The notes beneath the pieces are model-generated. The model did not search any database, was not told the origin of the DNA, and saw only the letters and a list, made by a program, of their open reading frames with translations. Made by a program: the position numbers and the translations under genes. A stretch of 64,000 bases of DNA from Ornithinimicrobium sp. INDO-MA30-4 (GTDB lineage Bacteria > Actinomycetota > Actinomycetes > Actinomycetales > Dermatophilaceae): contig NZ_CP091056.1 in NCBI RefSeq assembly GCF_021535045.1, positions 2,480,001 to 2,544,000 on the forward strand, in the 5' to 3' direction. Shown piece after piece: positions 18,879-29,383 of this stretch (position 1 is its first letter; every line of letters starts with the position of its first letter).

Positions 18879-21307
18879 GTGAGTACCGCTTTGTATCGAC
18901 GCTACCGGCCCGAGACGTTTGCCGACGTGATCGGTCAAGAGCATGTGACCGCGCCACTGATCCAGGCTCTGAAAACCGGCCGCGTTAATCATGCCTACCT
19001 CTTCAGCGGCCCGCGCGGTTGTGGCAAGACCACCAGCGCCCGAATCTTGGCGCGTTGCCTCAACTGCGAGCAAGGACCAACACCCACCCTGCGGGGTATG
19101 CGAGTCGTGCGTGGCATTGGCCCGCGGGGGTAGCGGGTCAATCGACGTTATCGAGATTGACGCAGCCAGCCATGGTGGTGTCGATGACGCGCGTGACCTG
19201 CGTGAGCGGGCAGCATTCGGTCCAGCTCAATCGCGTTACAAGGTTTACATCATTGACGAGGCGCACATGGTGACCTCACATGGGTTTAATGCCCTACTCA
19301 AGGTGGTCGAAGAGCCGCCAGAGCACGTGAAGTTCATCTTTGCCACCACGGAGCCGGAAAAGGTCCTGGCGACGATTCGATCGCGGACTCACCACTACCC
19401 CTTCCACCTGGTGCCACCGCAGCGGTTGACCACCTACCTCGAAGAGTTGTCTGAGGCCGAAGGCGTTTCGTTGGAGCCTGGGGTGCTTTCTTTCGTGACG
19501 CGTGCCGGCGGCGGGTCCGTGCGCGACTCGCTCTCTGTTTTGGATCAGTTGATTTCGGGCGCTGGGGACGAAGGCCTGACGTATGAGCGCACCGCTGCTC
19601 TGCTCGGCTTCACCGACACCGAGTTGCTCGATGCAGTTGTGGAGGCCGTTGCCGCCACCGATTCAGCCACCACGTTCGCCCAAATCGACCGGGTGATGGA
19701 GTCAGGCCACGATCCGCGCCGGTTCATTGAAGACTTGCTCGAGCGCTATCGCGACTTGATCGTGCTGCTGGCCGTTGGCGATCGTGCTGGTGGACTGCTG
19801 CCCGGCCTCCCGGCTGATCAGGTCGAACGGATGCGTCGTCAGGCAGGCAGTTATGGCCCGTCCGCGTTGACCCACAGCGCCGACGTCGTCAGTCGCGGTT
19901 TGGCTGAGATGACTGGTGCCGTGTCCTACCGTCTGGTGTTGGAGTTGACCTGCGCACGCTTGCTGCTGCCAACGGCAGCGGGGGAGCAGGGTATGCGGCA
20001 CGCCTGGACCGCATTGAGCGTCGCCTGACTGCCGCAGGCCCAGCGCCCACGGAGGCACCGGAGCAGGCTCGACAGGACCGACCGGCAGTTGCCTCTGGCT
20101 CCCGGAGCATCCGGTTGCCGCTCAGCGATCAGCCAACCGGTCCACCGCGCCACCGACCAGTTCGGTCGCACCCCATTCGACACCGGCCACGTCGGCGCAG
20201 CCCACCACAGAACATGGGTCTGCAGGCCAGCGGCCCTCAACGCCGGACCAGCCTGCAGCTGAGCAGGAGCCGAGCCAGGCAGGCAGCGGGCTAGGCCGCG
20301 AAAACCAGGCGGGGCACCTCGATACGGGTGCTATTCGGCGCCAATGGGATGAGGTGCTCGACGCCGTCAAGAAGATTCGCCGTGTGACCTGGAGCTTCGT
20401 CTCGGTCAATGCCAAGGTGGTCGACTTTGACGGTGAGCGCATTCTGCTTGAAATCGCCACCCAGGGCATGGCTGACACCTTCCGGCGTGGCAACCACGCC
20501 GAAGTGACAAGGCAAGCGCTGATGGATGCGCTCGCCTTGGACGTCCGCGTTGAGGCCATGGTGAAGGGCGACCCCATGCCAGCCTCGCGGCAGCAGGCAT
20601 CGACAACTCAGGCACCGCAGCCCTCGGCGCAACCACGTCCGCAAGAGGGCGGGGCCAGGCATCGCGACCGCAATCGTCCAATGAGCCGACACGGGAATCG
20701 AGCGGTCGACGTGGGTCAGACCTGCGCAGAGCAGCGGCTGAGCGAGATGCGGAGAAGGCGCCAGAATCCCCGAAGGCCGCTGAGCCTCAAGGCTCCAGAG
20801 CAGCGGCGACCAGCTCAGCGTGACGATGGGCCGCCACCGATGGAAGAGCCCTACTCAGATGAGCCTCAATGGAGGAGCCGCCGCCGTACGAGCCACCAGC
20901 CGACTGGCAGAGCACCGCGTCAAAGCCCGCGCCCACTTGGGCCAGCGAGCCGGAGGCAAACGCGTCGGCCAAGTCAACGTCGGCTAAGACAGCACAGGCC
21001 GAGCCAGCAACAACCGAGCCAGCACAGGCCGAGCCAGCGCGGGGCGAGCAGCCGGAGCCAAGAAGCCCAAGCTGGTCGGTGCAAAACTGCGCGGAGCCGA
21101 CCTGCGCCGGGCGCGTAATCCCGAGCAGCCAGCCGAGCCGGTGGCAAAGGTCAGGACTCCGCCCAAACCACCTGCGGCAGCGCCGGGTTCAGACATGCCT
21201 AGCGACGATGATGAAGATCTCGACACGTCGAGTTCCTTGGGCAACCTGTCATTGAGAGCGTCCTCGGCGGTACGGTGATCGCTATCAACGACGACTCCGT
21301 CAGCTGA
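18879..21307 (+). CDS. dnaX: DNA polymerase III subunit gamma/tau (multiply frameshifted)
   Basis: Clamp-loader ATPase of the replicative polymerase. The start gives [20 protein letters not shown]. Motifs are [22 protein letters not shown] (Walker A), CGVCESC zinc ligands, [10 protein letters not shown] (Walker B), [11 protein letters not shown] and [10 protein letters not shown] (sensor region). After domain III comes a long Ala/Pro/Glu/Gln-rich tau linker, a folded segment ([20 protein letters not shown]), then a C-terminal tail [18 protein letters not shown] ending at 21307. Single-base losses occur near 19085, 19993, 20150-20290 and several places in the repetitive linker (20690-21260). 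Linker breakpoints are approximate. I see no A6G-type slippery site, so programmed frameshifting is not indicated. Confidence 0.92.
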
Positions 21308-21319
21308 GGAAGGCTGCTA

Positions 21320-21987
21320 GTGCTCTATCGCATCTTGCACTTCACTGTTCGTCCGGCGGCCCTCGGGCTATGGCGGCCAGAGATCATTGGGACCGAGAAT
21401 GTCCCCTCAAGTGGCCCAGTCATTCTGGCTAGCAATCACCTGTCGTTCGCCGACAGCGTCGCTATCCCGCTGACCGCTCCTCGACAGGTGGCCTTCTTGG
21501 CCAAGTCGGAGTACTTCACGGGCAAGGGTGTCAAAGGCTGGGTGAGTAAGACGTGGTTCACCTCAATCGGGTCTATCCCTGTTGAGCGCGACAGTGCTCG
21601 AGCAGCCCAGGAGTCATTGGATCTCGCGTTGGACCACCTTAAAGACGGTGGCGCCTTTGGTATCTATCCGGAAGGCACTCGTTCGCGCGACGGCCGACTC
21701 TATCGTTTCCGCACCGGAGTGGCTTGGCTCGCGCTGGAAGCAAAATGCCCAGTGGTGCCCGTGGCGTTGAGGGCACCGATCAACTGCAGCCAGTTGGCTC
21801 TGCTTTGCCCAAGGTCCGCAAGTTCACCGTTGAGTTTGGCAAGCCGATCAATGTCGCCGAGAAGTATGCGGGCGTCCCGGCTGGCAAGGCCCGCCGAGCG
21901 GTCACCGATGAGATTCAAAATGCGGTGCTGGCGATGACGGGGCAAGAGTTCGCCGACGACTACAACCAGCGCCCGCCGAGCGCCTAA
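21320..21987 (+). CDS. plsC: 1-acyl-sn-glycerol-3-phosphate acyltransferase (frameshifted)
   Basis: PlsC-family acyltransferase of phosphatidic acid synthesis at the membrane. GTG 21320. The catalytic H-x4-D motif is in [14 protein letters not shown]. The substrate motif is [18 protein letters not shown], followed by [20 protein letters not shown] missing base near 21765 shifts the C-terminal third into the frame reading [13 protein letters not shown]...[15 protein letters not shown]...[12 protein letters not shown]. Restored length is about 223 residues. It lies 12 bp after dnaX. Confidence 0.88.
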
Positions 21988-22078
21988 CGACACCGAGAGC
22001 GTCGGCTCTAGGGCTCATTAGTCAGGCCAGCGCGAGCCGCATTCGTTGCCAAGCCCACGCCCGGCATACAGTCAGAGT

Positions 22079-22692
22079 GTGTATGAAGGCGTGGTCCAAG
22101 ACCTGATCGATGAGCTAGGGCGATTGCCCGGTGTCGGTCCCAAAGCGCGCAGCGAATCGCGTTCCACCTGCTCACCACCGACGGTGAAGACGTCGAGCGG
22201 TTGGCGCAAGCCTTGATGCAGATCAAGGACAAGGTGCAGTTTTGCGCCACCTGCGGCAATGTGGCGGAAGCCGAAGAATGCCGGATCTGTCTTGACCCAC
22301 GACGCGACACTGCCCTCATCTGTGTGGTCGAGCAGTCGCAAGATGTCGCTGCCATTGAGCGGACGCGCGAGTTCCGCGGCCGCTATCACGTGCTGGGCGG
22401 CGCAATTAACCCGATCGGTGGGGTTGGGCCCGAAGACCTGCGGATCGCCGAGTTACTACGGCGGTTGGCCGATGGCTCGGTCACCGAGGTCATCATTGCC
22501 ACCGACCCAAACCTTGAGGGCGAGGCGACTGCGACATACCTTTCGCGTCTGATGAAAGACATGGGGGTCAGCATCTCCAGGCTGGCCTCCGGGCTGCCCG
22601 TTGGTGGCGACCTGGAGTATGCCGACGAGGTCACCTTGGGCCGCGCCTTTGAGGGTCGCCGCCTGGTGCAGCGGGCTAGCCAACCAAGCTAA
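22079..22692 (+). CDS. recR: Recombination mediator protein RecR (frameshifted)
   Basis: RecF-pathway protein that helps load RecA at gaps. GTG 22079 gives [20 protein letters not shown] with the HhH region. One A is missing from the A-run near 22143 ([13 protein letters not shown]). A four-Cys zinc finger (CATC...CRIC, two residues between each pair) and a Toprim domain ([55 protein letters not shown]) follow. Restored length is about 204 residues, normal. Usual dnaX-recR neighbourhood, here separated by plsC. Confidence 0.93.
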
Positions 22693-22746
22693 ATTTCACC
22701 CGCCGCATCCCAGACAACTGATGGGTGAGCGGGTTAGAGTTCAAGC

Positions 22747-23361
22747 ATGACGACGTCATCGCGAGCCCATGCTGAAGCGGCCCAGGACTACGACTACGAA
22801 GAGTTGGTGTCCATCGGCACTGAAGCGGCGGGGCAGGCCCGCACCTTCCTTGTGGCGCTTCGCGAAGTTGCCTTTGGCCAAGCGCCACAAGCAGCCTTGC
22901 CGCTGACCTTGTTGGCGGTTTCGCAGGTGCAATTAGCGGGTGCCAAATTGGGCGCCATGGTGGATGTCGTGCCGGCTGAGCAGTTTGAGCCTGACGATGG
23001 CCCTGACCCAGACCTCGATGCCATCAGAGAAGGCCTACAGACACTCTTTTCTGGTGTCGACGACTACTCCGAAGTGGCTGACCCGGTCTTAGCCGACGAA
23101 GTCGTGCAGGGGAGCCTAGCCAATGACCTCGCCAGTATCGCTCAGGACTTGGCTCATGGGTTGCGACACTGGGAGGCCGGGTCAAAGACCGAGGCTTTGT
23201 GGTGGTGGCAGTTCAGCTATCTGTCTAACTGGGGCGAGCGCTGCGCAGCCGCCCTGCGGGTCTTGCTCACGTTGTTGGCGCACGTGCGTCTAGACGTCGA
23301 CGACGAGACCGCCATGGAAGCCGAGCTTGCCGCTCTGCACGCAGAGCCACAAGGCAACTAA
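22747..23361 (+). CDS. DUF5063 family protein
   Basis: Intact 204-residue acidic, largely helical soluble protein. DUF5063 members regularly follow recR in actinobacteria, as here (55 bp downstream). Recognisable stretches are TFLVALREVAFGQAPQAALP, SLANDLASIAQDLAHGLRHW, and WWWQFSYLSNWGERCAAALR. No catalytic motif is visible and the function is unknown. Confidence 0.8.
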   Translation: MTTSSRAHAEAAQDYDYEELVSIGTEAAGQARTFLVALREVAFGQAPQAALPLTLLAVSQVQLAGAKLGAMVDVVPAEQFEPDDGPDPDLDAIREGLQTLFSGVDDYSEVADPVLADEVVQGSLANDLASIAQDLAHGLRHWEAGSKTEALWWWQFSYLSNWGERCAAALRVLLTLLAHVRLDVDDETAMEAELAALHAEPQGN

Positions 23362-23425
23362 CTCAAACTCCTGCATCGTCGCCCCCAACCGAGTCCAGGA
23401 GGGCTCAACGGGGTCGGCTCTCAGG

Positions 23426-23800
23426 TCACGGAAGGTCTTGGTGCGTCCGCTCTGGACGATCAGCCAACTCGTTCGGTGAGGTGTCGGGGTCGATGGGCGC
23501 TCCAGAGCGATAGGTCGCACGGCCCAAAGTGTTTGATGCCACCGAGGACATGATCACGAATCCAGCGATGGCGACGATCGCCTTGAGCAAGATGATCACG
23601 TCGAAGCCATACTCGCTAAAGTCGTAGACATAGGCCGCCGCTACCAGCATGGGCAGGCCCAAACCCGTCGCAGGGCTCAGGACGTTGATCCGGCTAATGG
23701 CATCGTCGACGCGCAGCATCGCGATCGCGCTAATCAGGACGAACAGCGCGCCGCCGATGGCCAGGACGCCCACGATGGTGGTCACAATAATGTCGGTCAT
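23426..23800 (-). CDS. mnhG: Mrp Na+/H+ antiporter subunit G
   Basis: Small subunit of the multisubunit cation/proton antiporter that exports Na+ and supports pH homeostasis. Intact, about 124 residues. Three membrane helices are visible (TTIVGVLAIGGALFVLISAI, LGLPMLVAAAYVYDF, VIILLKAIVAIAGFVIMSSV), with RVDDAISRINVLSPATGLG between the first two as in other MnhG proteins. Last gene of a leftward mnhA-C-D-E-F-G operon; its start overlaps mnhF by 4 bp. Confidence 0.9.
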   Translation of the reverse strand: MTDIIVTTIVGVLAIGGALFVLISAIAMLRVDDAISRINVLSPATGLGLPMLVAAAYVYDFSEYGFDVIILLKAIVAIAGFVIMSSVASNTLGRATYRSGAPIDPDTSPNELADRPERTHQDLP

Positions 23801-24057
23801 CGTCGTCCCCTTGTCAGGATGCGTGACAGTGCCACGGTTGCCAGAATGCCCAGCAGCGCTGAGATGGATGCCACGTCAAAGAGCACGGATGATTCCAGCA
23901 GGGCAGCAACCATGATGAAAATGCCGACCGCCGCGAAGTAGACCATGTCGCTCACAGCAGCAGCCGAGGCTTCGTCGGTGACGGTCAAGAGTCGGATGAC
24001 GCCCAAGATGGCTGCGAGGCCCAGGAGCCCGACAGTGACCCACACAATGACGGTCAT
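23797..24057 (-). CDS. mnhF: Mrp Na+/H+ antiporter subunit F
   Basis: Intact 86-residue integral membrane protein with three predicted helices (VIVWVTVGLLGLAAILGVIR, AAVSDMVYFAAVGIFIMVAA and VLFDVASISALLGILATVAL). DMVYFAAVG and DVASISALLGILATVALSR are MnhF-like. 4-bp overlaps with mnhE upstream and mnhG downstream indicate strict co-translation. Confidence 0.9.
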   Translation of the reverse strand: MTVIVWVTVGLLGLAAILGVIRLLTVTDEASAAAVSDMVYFAAVGIFIMVAALLESSVLFDVASISALLGILATVALSRILTRGRR

Positions 24058-24404
24058 GATGCCGCCTCCTTTCGGGTGACTTTGAGCAGCCGACGCTCCA
24101 TATCGCGCAAACCTTCCAGGACCTCTTCAGGGGTCTTGCCATACATCGAGTGCACGAACAAGGTGGCTGGCGCCGGGCCCGTGCTCGGCGCAATGCCGAC
24201 GGTGATGGTGCCCGGCGTGATCGTGATTGACGATGCCATCGCGGTGATCTCAAAGTCGGTTGTGCACTGTAGCGGATACTCCACGATCATCGGCGTGGCA
24301 CCTTTGCCGGAGGTCAGCGCATCTGCCCCTACGGTCAGCGCACCAGTAAAGACTTCCTTAGCCACCCACCCGGTGTAGATCAGGGCTTGAATTGGATAGA
24401 TCAT
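24054..24404 (-). CDS. mnhE: Mrp Na+/H+ antiporter subunit E
   Basis: Intact 116 residues. The C-terminal cytoplasmic MnhE domain is clear: IVEYPLQCTTDFEITAMASS, ITITPGTITVGI, LFVHSMYGKTPEEVLEGLRD. Only one short hydrophobic segment precedes it. The protein is about 40 residues shorter than many MnhE subunits, which have two N-terminal helices. It may be a naturally short form. ATG 24404 overlaps the mnhD stop (ATGA). Confidence 0.87.
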   Translation of the reverse strand: MIYPIQALIYTGWVAKEVFTGALTVGADALTSGKGATPMIVEYPLQCTTDFEITAMASSITITPGTITVGIAPSTGPAPATLFVHSMYGKTPEEVLEGLRDMERRLLKVTRKEAAS

Positions 24405-25910
24405 CCCAGCACCGCCTCAACGTAGGGCTGAAGTTCCGTCAGGGCAGTTGCCGCCCGCAGCATGTATGGCAGCACGGCACCAGCGAAAATAAAGATGCCG
24501 AGCTGCACCAGCATCAAGACCGCGCCGGGTGCCGCAAGGTGGAGTGGAATCTTGACATCCTTGGGCAGTGGCACCCGCCGCCCGCGGCCCGCCCGGGGCT
24601 ATCAGGTCGGTAGTTCTCCATCTGTGGGCCCCAGAAGACACCAGACCACAGTTTTTGCATAGCGATCAGGCTACCGATGGCGGCCACGATGATGACCGTG
24701 ATGAAGGTCCAGGCCTGCCAGGCTCCCGCGGAAGCAGAGGCTTGGACGAGGCCAATCTTGGCAAAGAAGCCAGCCGAAGGTGGGAAGCCCACGAGGCTAA
24801 TGAGTGACAACGCATAGACCGCCGCAACCCAGGGGTCGCGCCGGGCTGGCCGGCCAGACGTTCGTAGCGCCCCGACCCGTACGTCTGCTCAATGGCGCCC
24901 GAAGTCAAGATCAGAGAACCCATGGTGATGGTGTGGTGCACCATGTAGAAGATTCCGGCGGCGATCGAGAACTGCGTGAACAGCGCCAAGCCGATCAGGA
25001 TGTGCCCGACACCGCTGACCATCTGCCAAGCCAGAGCGCGACGCATGATGTGCTCGCCGAAGGTCGAGTAGGCACCGATGAGGATCGTTGCTGCGACGAC
25101 GATGACAAGAACGGTCGACCAGGGGCAGCGCCCTGGAACGTGATCGAGTAGATGCGGTAGATCGCATACAGCGCGACCTTGCTGTGAACGAACGAGAACA
25201 GGGCCATGATGCCAGCCGAGGTGGCGGGGTAGGACCGGGGCATCCAGCCGTGAACGGGCACGACACCGGCCTTGATGGCCAAGGACAGCAACACGACCGA
25301 AACCGCGAGGCTGACGGTCGGGTTGTCCTGAGCCACACCAGCCAACTCGGCAAGGTTGACAGTGCCAGCCGAGGCATACACGAAGCCCACGCCCACTAGC
25401 AAGATCGTGCTGGTGGTGAGATTCACGATGACGAAGAGGCGACCGATGCCAAGACGGCGCCACGTTCCGGTGATGGCGATGAGCGCATACGACGGCAGCA
25501 GCATGACCTCCACGAAAACGAAGAGGTTAAAGAGGTCTCCGGTCAGCAGCGCGCCGTTGACACCAGCAATCAGCATCAGCGCCAGCGCCGGCACAAATCT
25601 GAATCGGTCCTCGCCGGTCTGGGTCAGAAACCACAGGCCAATAGCCACGGTCGCTGAGGTCACGAAGATCATCAGCGCCGTGAAGGAGTCTGAGACAAAC
25701 GGGATCGACACCCCGCCGGGGAAGGCTCCGACGTTGTCGGCGATTACCGGTGTCGCGGTGCTCTAGGAGCAGCCACAGACCACCCAGCGAGGTGGTGATC
25801 GGCGAACCGATCATCAGGATGCGCTGGGGCAGCGTGGAGCGAATCATCACGGCGAGGGCGGCCGCGAGCAGTGGCACCGCCACGAAGAGGGGAAGCATGG
25901 ATGGGTTCAT
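24401..25910 (-). CDS. mnhD: Mrp Na+/H+ antiporter subunit D (multiply frameshifted)
   Basis: Proton-pumping NuoM/NuoN-like membrane subunit. The start overlaps mnhC. Recognisable pieces in order: MNPSMLPLFVAVPLLAAALA; FVSDSFTALMIFVTSATVAI; LLTGDLFNLFVFVEVMLLPS; IKAGVVPVHGWMPRSYPATSAGIMALFSFVHSKVALYAI split over helices 7-8 with the conserved Lys and His; GHILIGLALFTQFSIAAGIF; LISLVGFPPSAGFFAKIGL. Single-base losses near 25742, 25125, 24845 and 24590 move it between frames. The repaired C-terminus ends ...ALTELQPYVEAVLG at 24401. About 500 residues. Confidence 0.88.
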
Positions 25911-26245
25911 CGGTCGTGGAACTCCCCGGTCGAAGGCATGCGCTTCGTGTCGTCGTTATGCCCGATCACAGCAAGCGACAACATCAGCACCGTGACCGCC
26001 AGGGTGATCACGATGGCCGTCAGCACGAAAGCTTGAGGCAGTGGGTCGGCAGCGGTGGCCACATCCATCCGGTCAGCCAGCGGTTCGCCGCGCCAGGCGG
26101 TAACGCCGATGGTCAGCAACATCAAGTTTGCCGAGTGGCTCAGTAGCGCCAGGCCAAAGATAATCCGGACCATGCCGCGCTGCAGCATCAGATAGACGCC
26201 ACCGGCAACGAGGACACCGACCGTGATGGGCAGGATCGAAGTCAT
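25907..26245 (-). CDS. mnhC: Mrp Na+/H+ antiporter subunit C
   Basis: Intact 112-residue NuoK-like subunit with three helices (LPITVGVLVAGGVYLMLQR, IIFGLALLSHSANLMLLTIG, QAFVLTAIVITLAVTVLMLS). The NuoK-type segment DPLPQAFVLTAIVI is characteristic. Overlaps both mnhA and mnhD by 4 bp. Confidence 0.93.
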   Translation of the reverse strand: MTSILPITVGVLVAGGVYLMLQRGMVRIIFGLALLSHSANLMLLTIGVTAWRGEPLADRMDVATAADPLPQAFVLTAIVITLAVTVLMLSLAVIGHNDDTKRMPSTGEFHDR

Positions 26246-29217
26246 GAGTCGTCTCCCGTCCTGCTTGGCGCATTGCCAGATGACAAGTGTCGTGTCCGAG
26301 GTTTGGCCATGACCGGCCGCTCACCACGAACCGTCTCCAGTGGAGCCATCAACTCTCCCTCGTATGCCTCGTCGGCACGTTCTCGCGCACCCTCATCAGA
26401 GTCGGTGGTGGCGCCCAGCAAGTTGAAGGCCGCCATCACCAGGCCGAGCACGGCCGAGTAGACACCGAGGTCGAAGACCATCGCCGAGGAGAGATTTTGC
26501 CCAAACGCGTAGCCGTGGAGCGGTTGCAGGAAGGATCCCTTGGCGATCAGGCCCCAGAATCCAGTGCCCAATGCCAGCAGGATGCCGACACCAATCAGGA
26601 AGACTGGAAGCCGAGGCCGACCAATCTGATGGTCGCGGTTGCTGGCCAAGTAGATCAGCGCAACGATGGAAGATCCGACCAGTGCGGCGATGAAGCCACC
26701 ACCTGGGGAGTTGTGTCCGCGCAGGAACAAGATCGCCGAAATAGCGGCGAGCAGTGGCACGGTCACCCGAATCAGCAGCTGCAGCGGGACTGCGTTGCCC
26801 CAGCCTTCCATGATGGCCCGGGATGCCGTGGAGCCTGCAGCGCGTAAGGGCACCTTTGGCGGGGGAACAAAGTTGCGGTCTTTCTCCGGTGGTGGGTCCA
26901 TCGTGGAGTGTCGGACGGTGGACACGACGGCGATGATCGCGATCCCAGCCATACCGAGCACGCTCAATTCACCCATGGTGTCGAGTGCACGGAACTCCAC
27001 CAGAATCGTGTTGACGATGTTGGCGCCACCGGTCTCTTCGTAGGCCTCAGTCAGGTAGTAGTCGGCCACGGGGGTTAACTCACGACGACCTGTCAGCGAC
27101 CAGACCAAAAGGCCAGCGGACAAACCTGCGCCTGCAGCGAGCAAAGCGGCCCACTTTTGTCCATAACGCGGTCCGCGCCCGAACTTCAGCGGCAGTTTTT
27201 GCAGAACCAACATGATCATCAACACGGTCAGTGCCTCAACCAGCAGTTGCGTTAGCCCGACATCTGGAGCGCCAAGCGCGAAGATCTGCACAGTGACTGC
27301 GATACCGACGGTGGACAGGGCCACCACCGCCGCGAGCCGGGACTGTGAGGTCACCACGCCGTACACGCCCCCGATCACAATGATCATGATGACGACGTCG
27401 ACGGGGCGCCCGAGGTTATCCTGAGCCGGGTCAAGACCCGAGGTATTGAGGATCGTCAGGACGCCACCAATGGCGACTGCACAGAAGACCACGAACTGAG
27501 CAGCGACGTGTCGCGTGGGGTTGTCGGCTCTGACAGTGCTGACCAAAGTGCGGCCAAAGTTGCTGAAAATCTTGACGATGCGCATCATGATCCATGCGCC
27601 ATCGACGGACAGCGTGTCATGCGCCATCCACTGCAACAGGCGCTTGCGGTTGAAGATCAAGATGACACCGATCGTGACGATCAGCGCGGACATGGCCAAC
27701 TCAAGGTTGAAGCCGTGCCAGAAGGCGAAGTGAACCTCGTGGTGCTCGCCGCCTTCAGCACCTTCCTCGACAACAGGAAGGCCGCCTTGACGGCTGCACC
27801 CACGGGTGTGTCAAGCACGCCGACGAAGAGTGCCAACGGCAGACCGACGAAGATCGGCAATACGGCCGGGATCAGCAGCGACGGCTCAGCCTCGTGCACC
27901 TCAACGTCGGTGCGCTTGCCATCAATGAAGCCCCCGAAGACGATCTTGGCGCAGTAGGCAAAGGTCAGAACCGCGCCACCGACAGCACCAAAGAGGGCAA
28001 CCCAGCCCATCCAGGCACCACCAGGTGCATCCTGCATCGCGACGAAGATTTCTTCCTTCGAGACGAAGCCCAACATCGGCGGCAGGCCCGCCATGGAAGC
28101 ACAACCTAAGACCACTGCTGCGAACGACCACGGCATCTTGCGCCGCAACTCTGGCAGCCGTCGGATGTCTCGGGTGTGCGCCGAGTGGTCGATGACGCCA
28201 ACCATCATGAACAAGCCCGACTTAAACAGGGCGTGCGCGATGGTGTGCAACGTTGCGGCAGCCAGAGCCTCTTCGGTGCCGATACCGATAGTGGCGACAA
28301 TGAGGCCCAACTGGCTGACCGTGGAGTAGGCCATGATCTTCTTGAGGTCGGTCTTTTGCAGCGCAAACCAGGCGGCCATGGCGCCGGTGAAAAGGCCGGT
28401 GAAGATCAGCGTGTAGTTCCAGACCGGCGTCTCGTGGAAGGCCGGGGTGAAGCGCATCAGCAAGAAGATGCCGGCCTTCGCAACCGCTGCCGCGTGCAGG
28501 TAGGCGCTGACCAGGGTGGCCGCTGCCATCGCGTCGGGCAACCAGAGGTGGAATGGGAACTGGGCGGACTTGGTGAAGGCCGCAATCAGGATGAGGACAG
28601 CCACGGTCCCGGTGAAGCCAGCGTCTTGCGTCCACACCGGGTGGGCTAGTGCTTCGGTGACGTTGGTCGTGCCGGTCTTGGCGATGATCGCCGTGGCACC
28701 AGCCAACATTGTTAGACCACCAACGAAGGTGATGATCATCGTTCGCAGCGAAGCGAGCTCACCGCCATACCCAGAACGGGCGATCAGCAGGAAGGACGCC
28801 AGTGACGTGAGCTCCCAGGTGCCGAACAGCAGGATGAGGTCATCGGCCAGCACCAAACCGACCATGGAGAGCGTGAACGCCGCCATGACCAGGTAAAGCT
28901 GGTTTGCCTGCCGTCGTGGAAGTAGCGGGCCGAATAGGCGAAGACAATGGCGCCGATGATCAGCGCAATGTAGGTGAAGACCACCCCAATGCCATCGGCT
29001 TGGGTGCGAAATTGAGATCAAGCGCGGGGACCCACGGCACGGAATACGTGACGTGCTCCCCGTTCATCACCTTGATCGCGGCTGGTGTGAATACCGCCGC
29101 GGCGACCAGGTAGATCACTGCAAGCGGATATCCAGCGTTTCGCCCCAAATATCGGGTGAATACTGGAGAGGCCAGGACAGAGACCACGAGGATCAGGAGA
29201 GTCCCTAACAGGCTCAC
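26242..29217 (-). CDS. mnhA: Mrp Na+/H+ antiporter subunit A fused to MnhB (multiply frameshifted)
   Basis: Large NuoL-like proton-translocating subunit. N-terminus MSLLGTLLILVVSVLASPVF. Core motifs are LFGTWELTSLASFLLIARS, FTKSAQFPFHLWLPDAMAAATLVSAYLHAAAV, THTIAHALFKSGLFMMVG-like region, and FVSKEEIFVAMQ. The C-terminal third adds a DUF4040-type region (GGVYGVVTSQSRLAAVVALS, GAPDVGLTQLLVEALTV) and an MnhB domain (HNSPGGGFIAALVGSSIVAL, ALGTGFWGL). MnhA/MnhB fusion is usual in actinobacteria. Frame breaks near 28985, 28907 and 27770 are each one base. About 990 residues. First gene of the operon; the promoter should lie in 29218-29383. Confidence 0.9.
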
Positions 29218-29383
29218 CGGCTCCCACCTTCCTTAAACGGGGCGTGCGGACGCGGTGTCGATGGGGCCCCTGGCATGCGCCGTACTCTAGCAATCGGTAT
29301 GCCCCAGGTCACATGTCGGCTTTCAGTCGTCACCAACCTGACATCTACTGGGTGCCCAGGGAACTGATCTGTGGGTATGGGCA

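Noticed and set aside
18879-21307. Programmed frameshifting in dnaX
   Set aside because: The breaks occur at many places, with no slippery A6G-type heptamer and no precedent in actinobacteria. They fit the window-wide deletion pattern.
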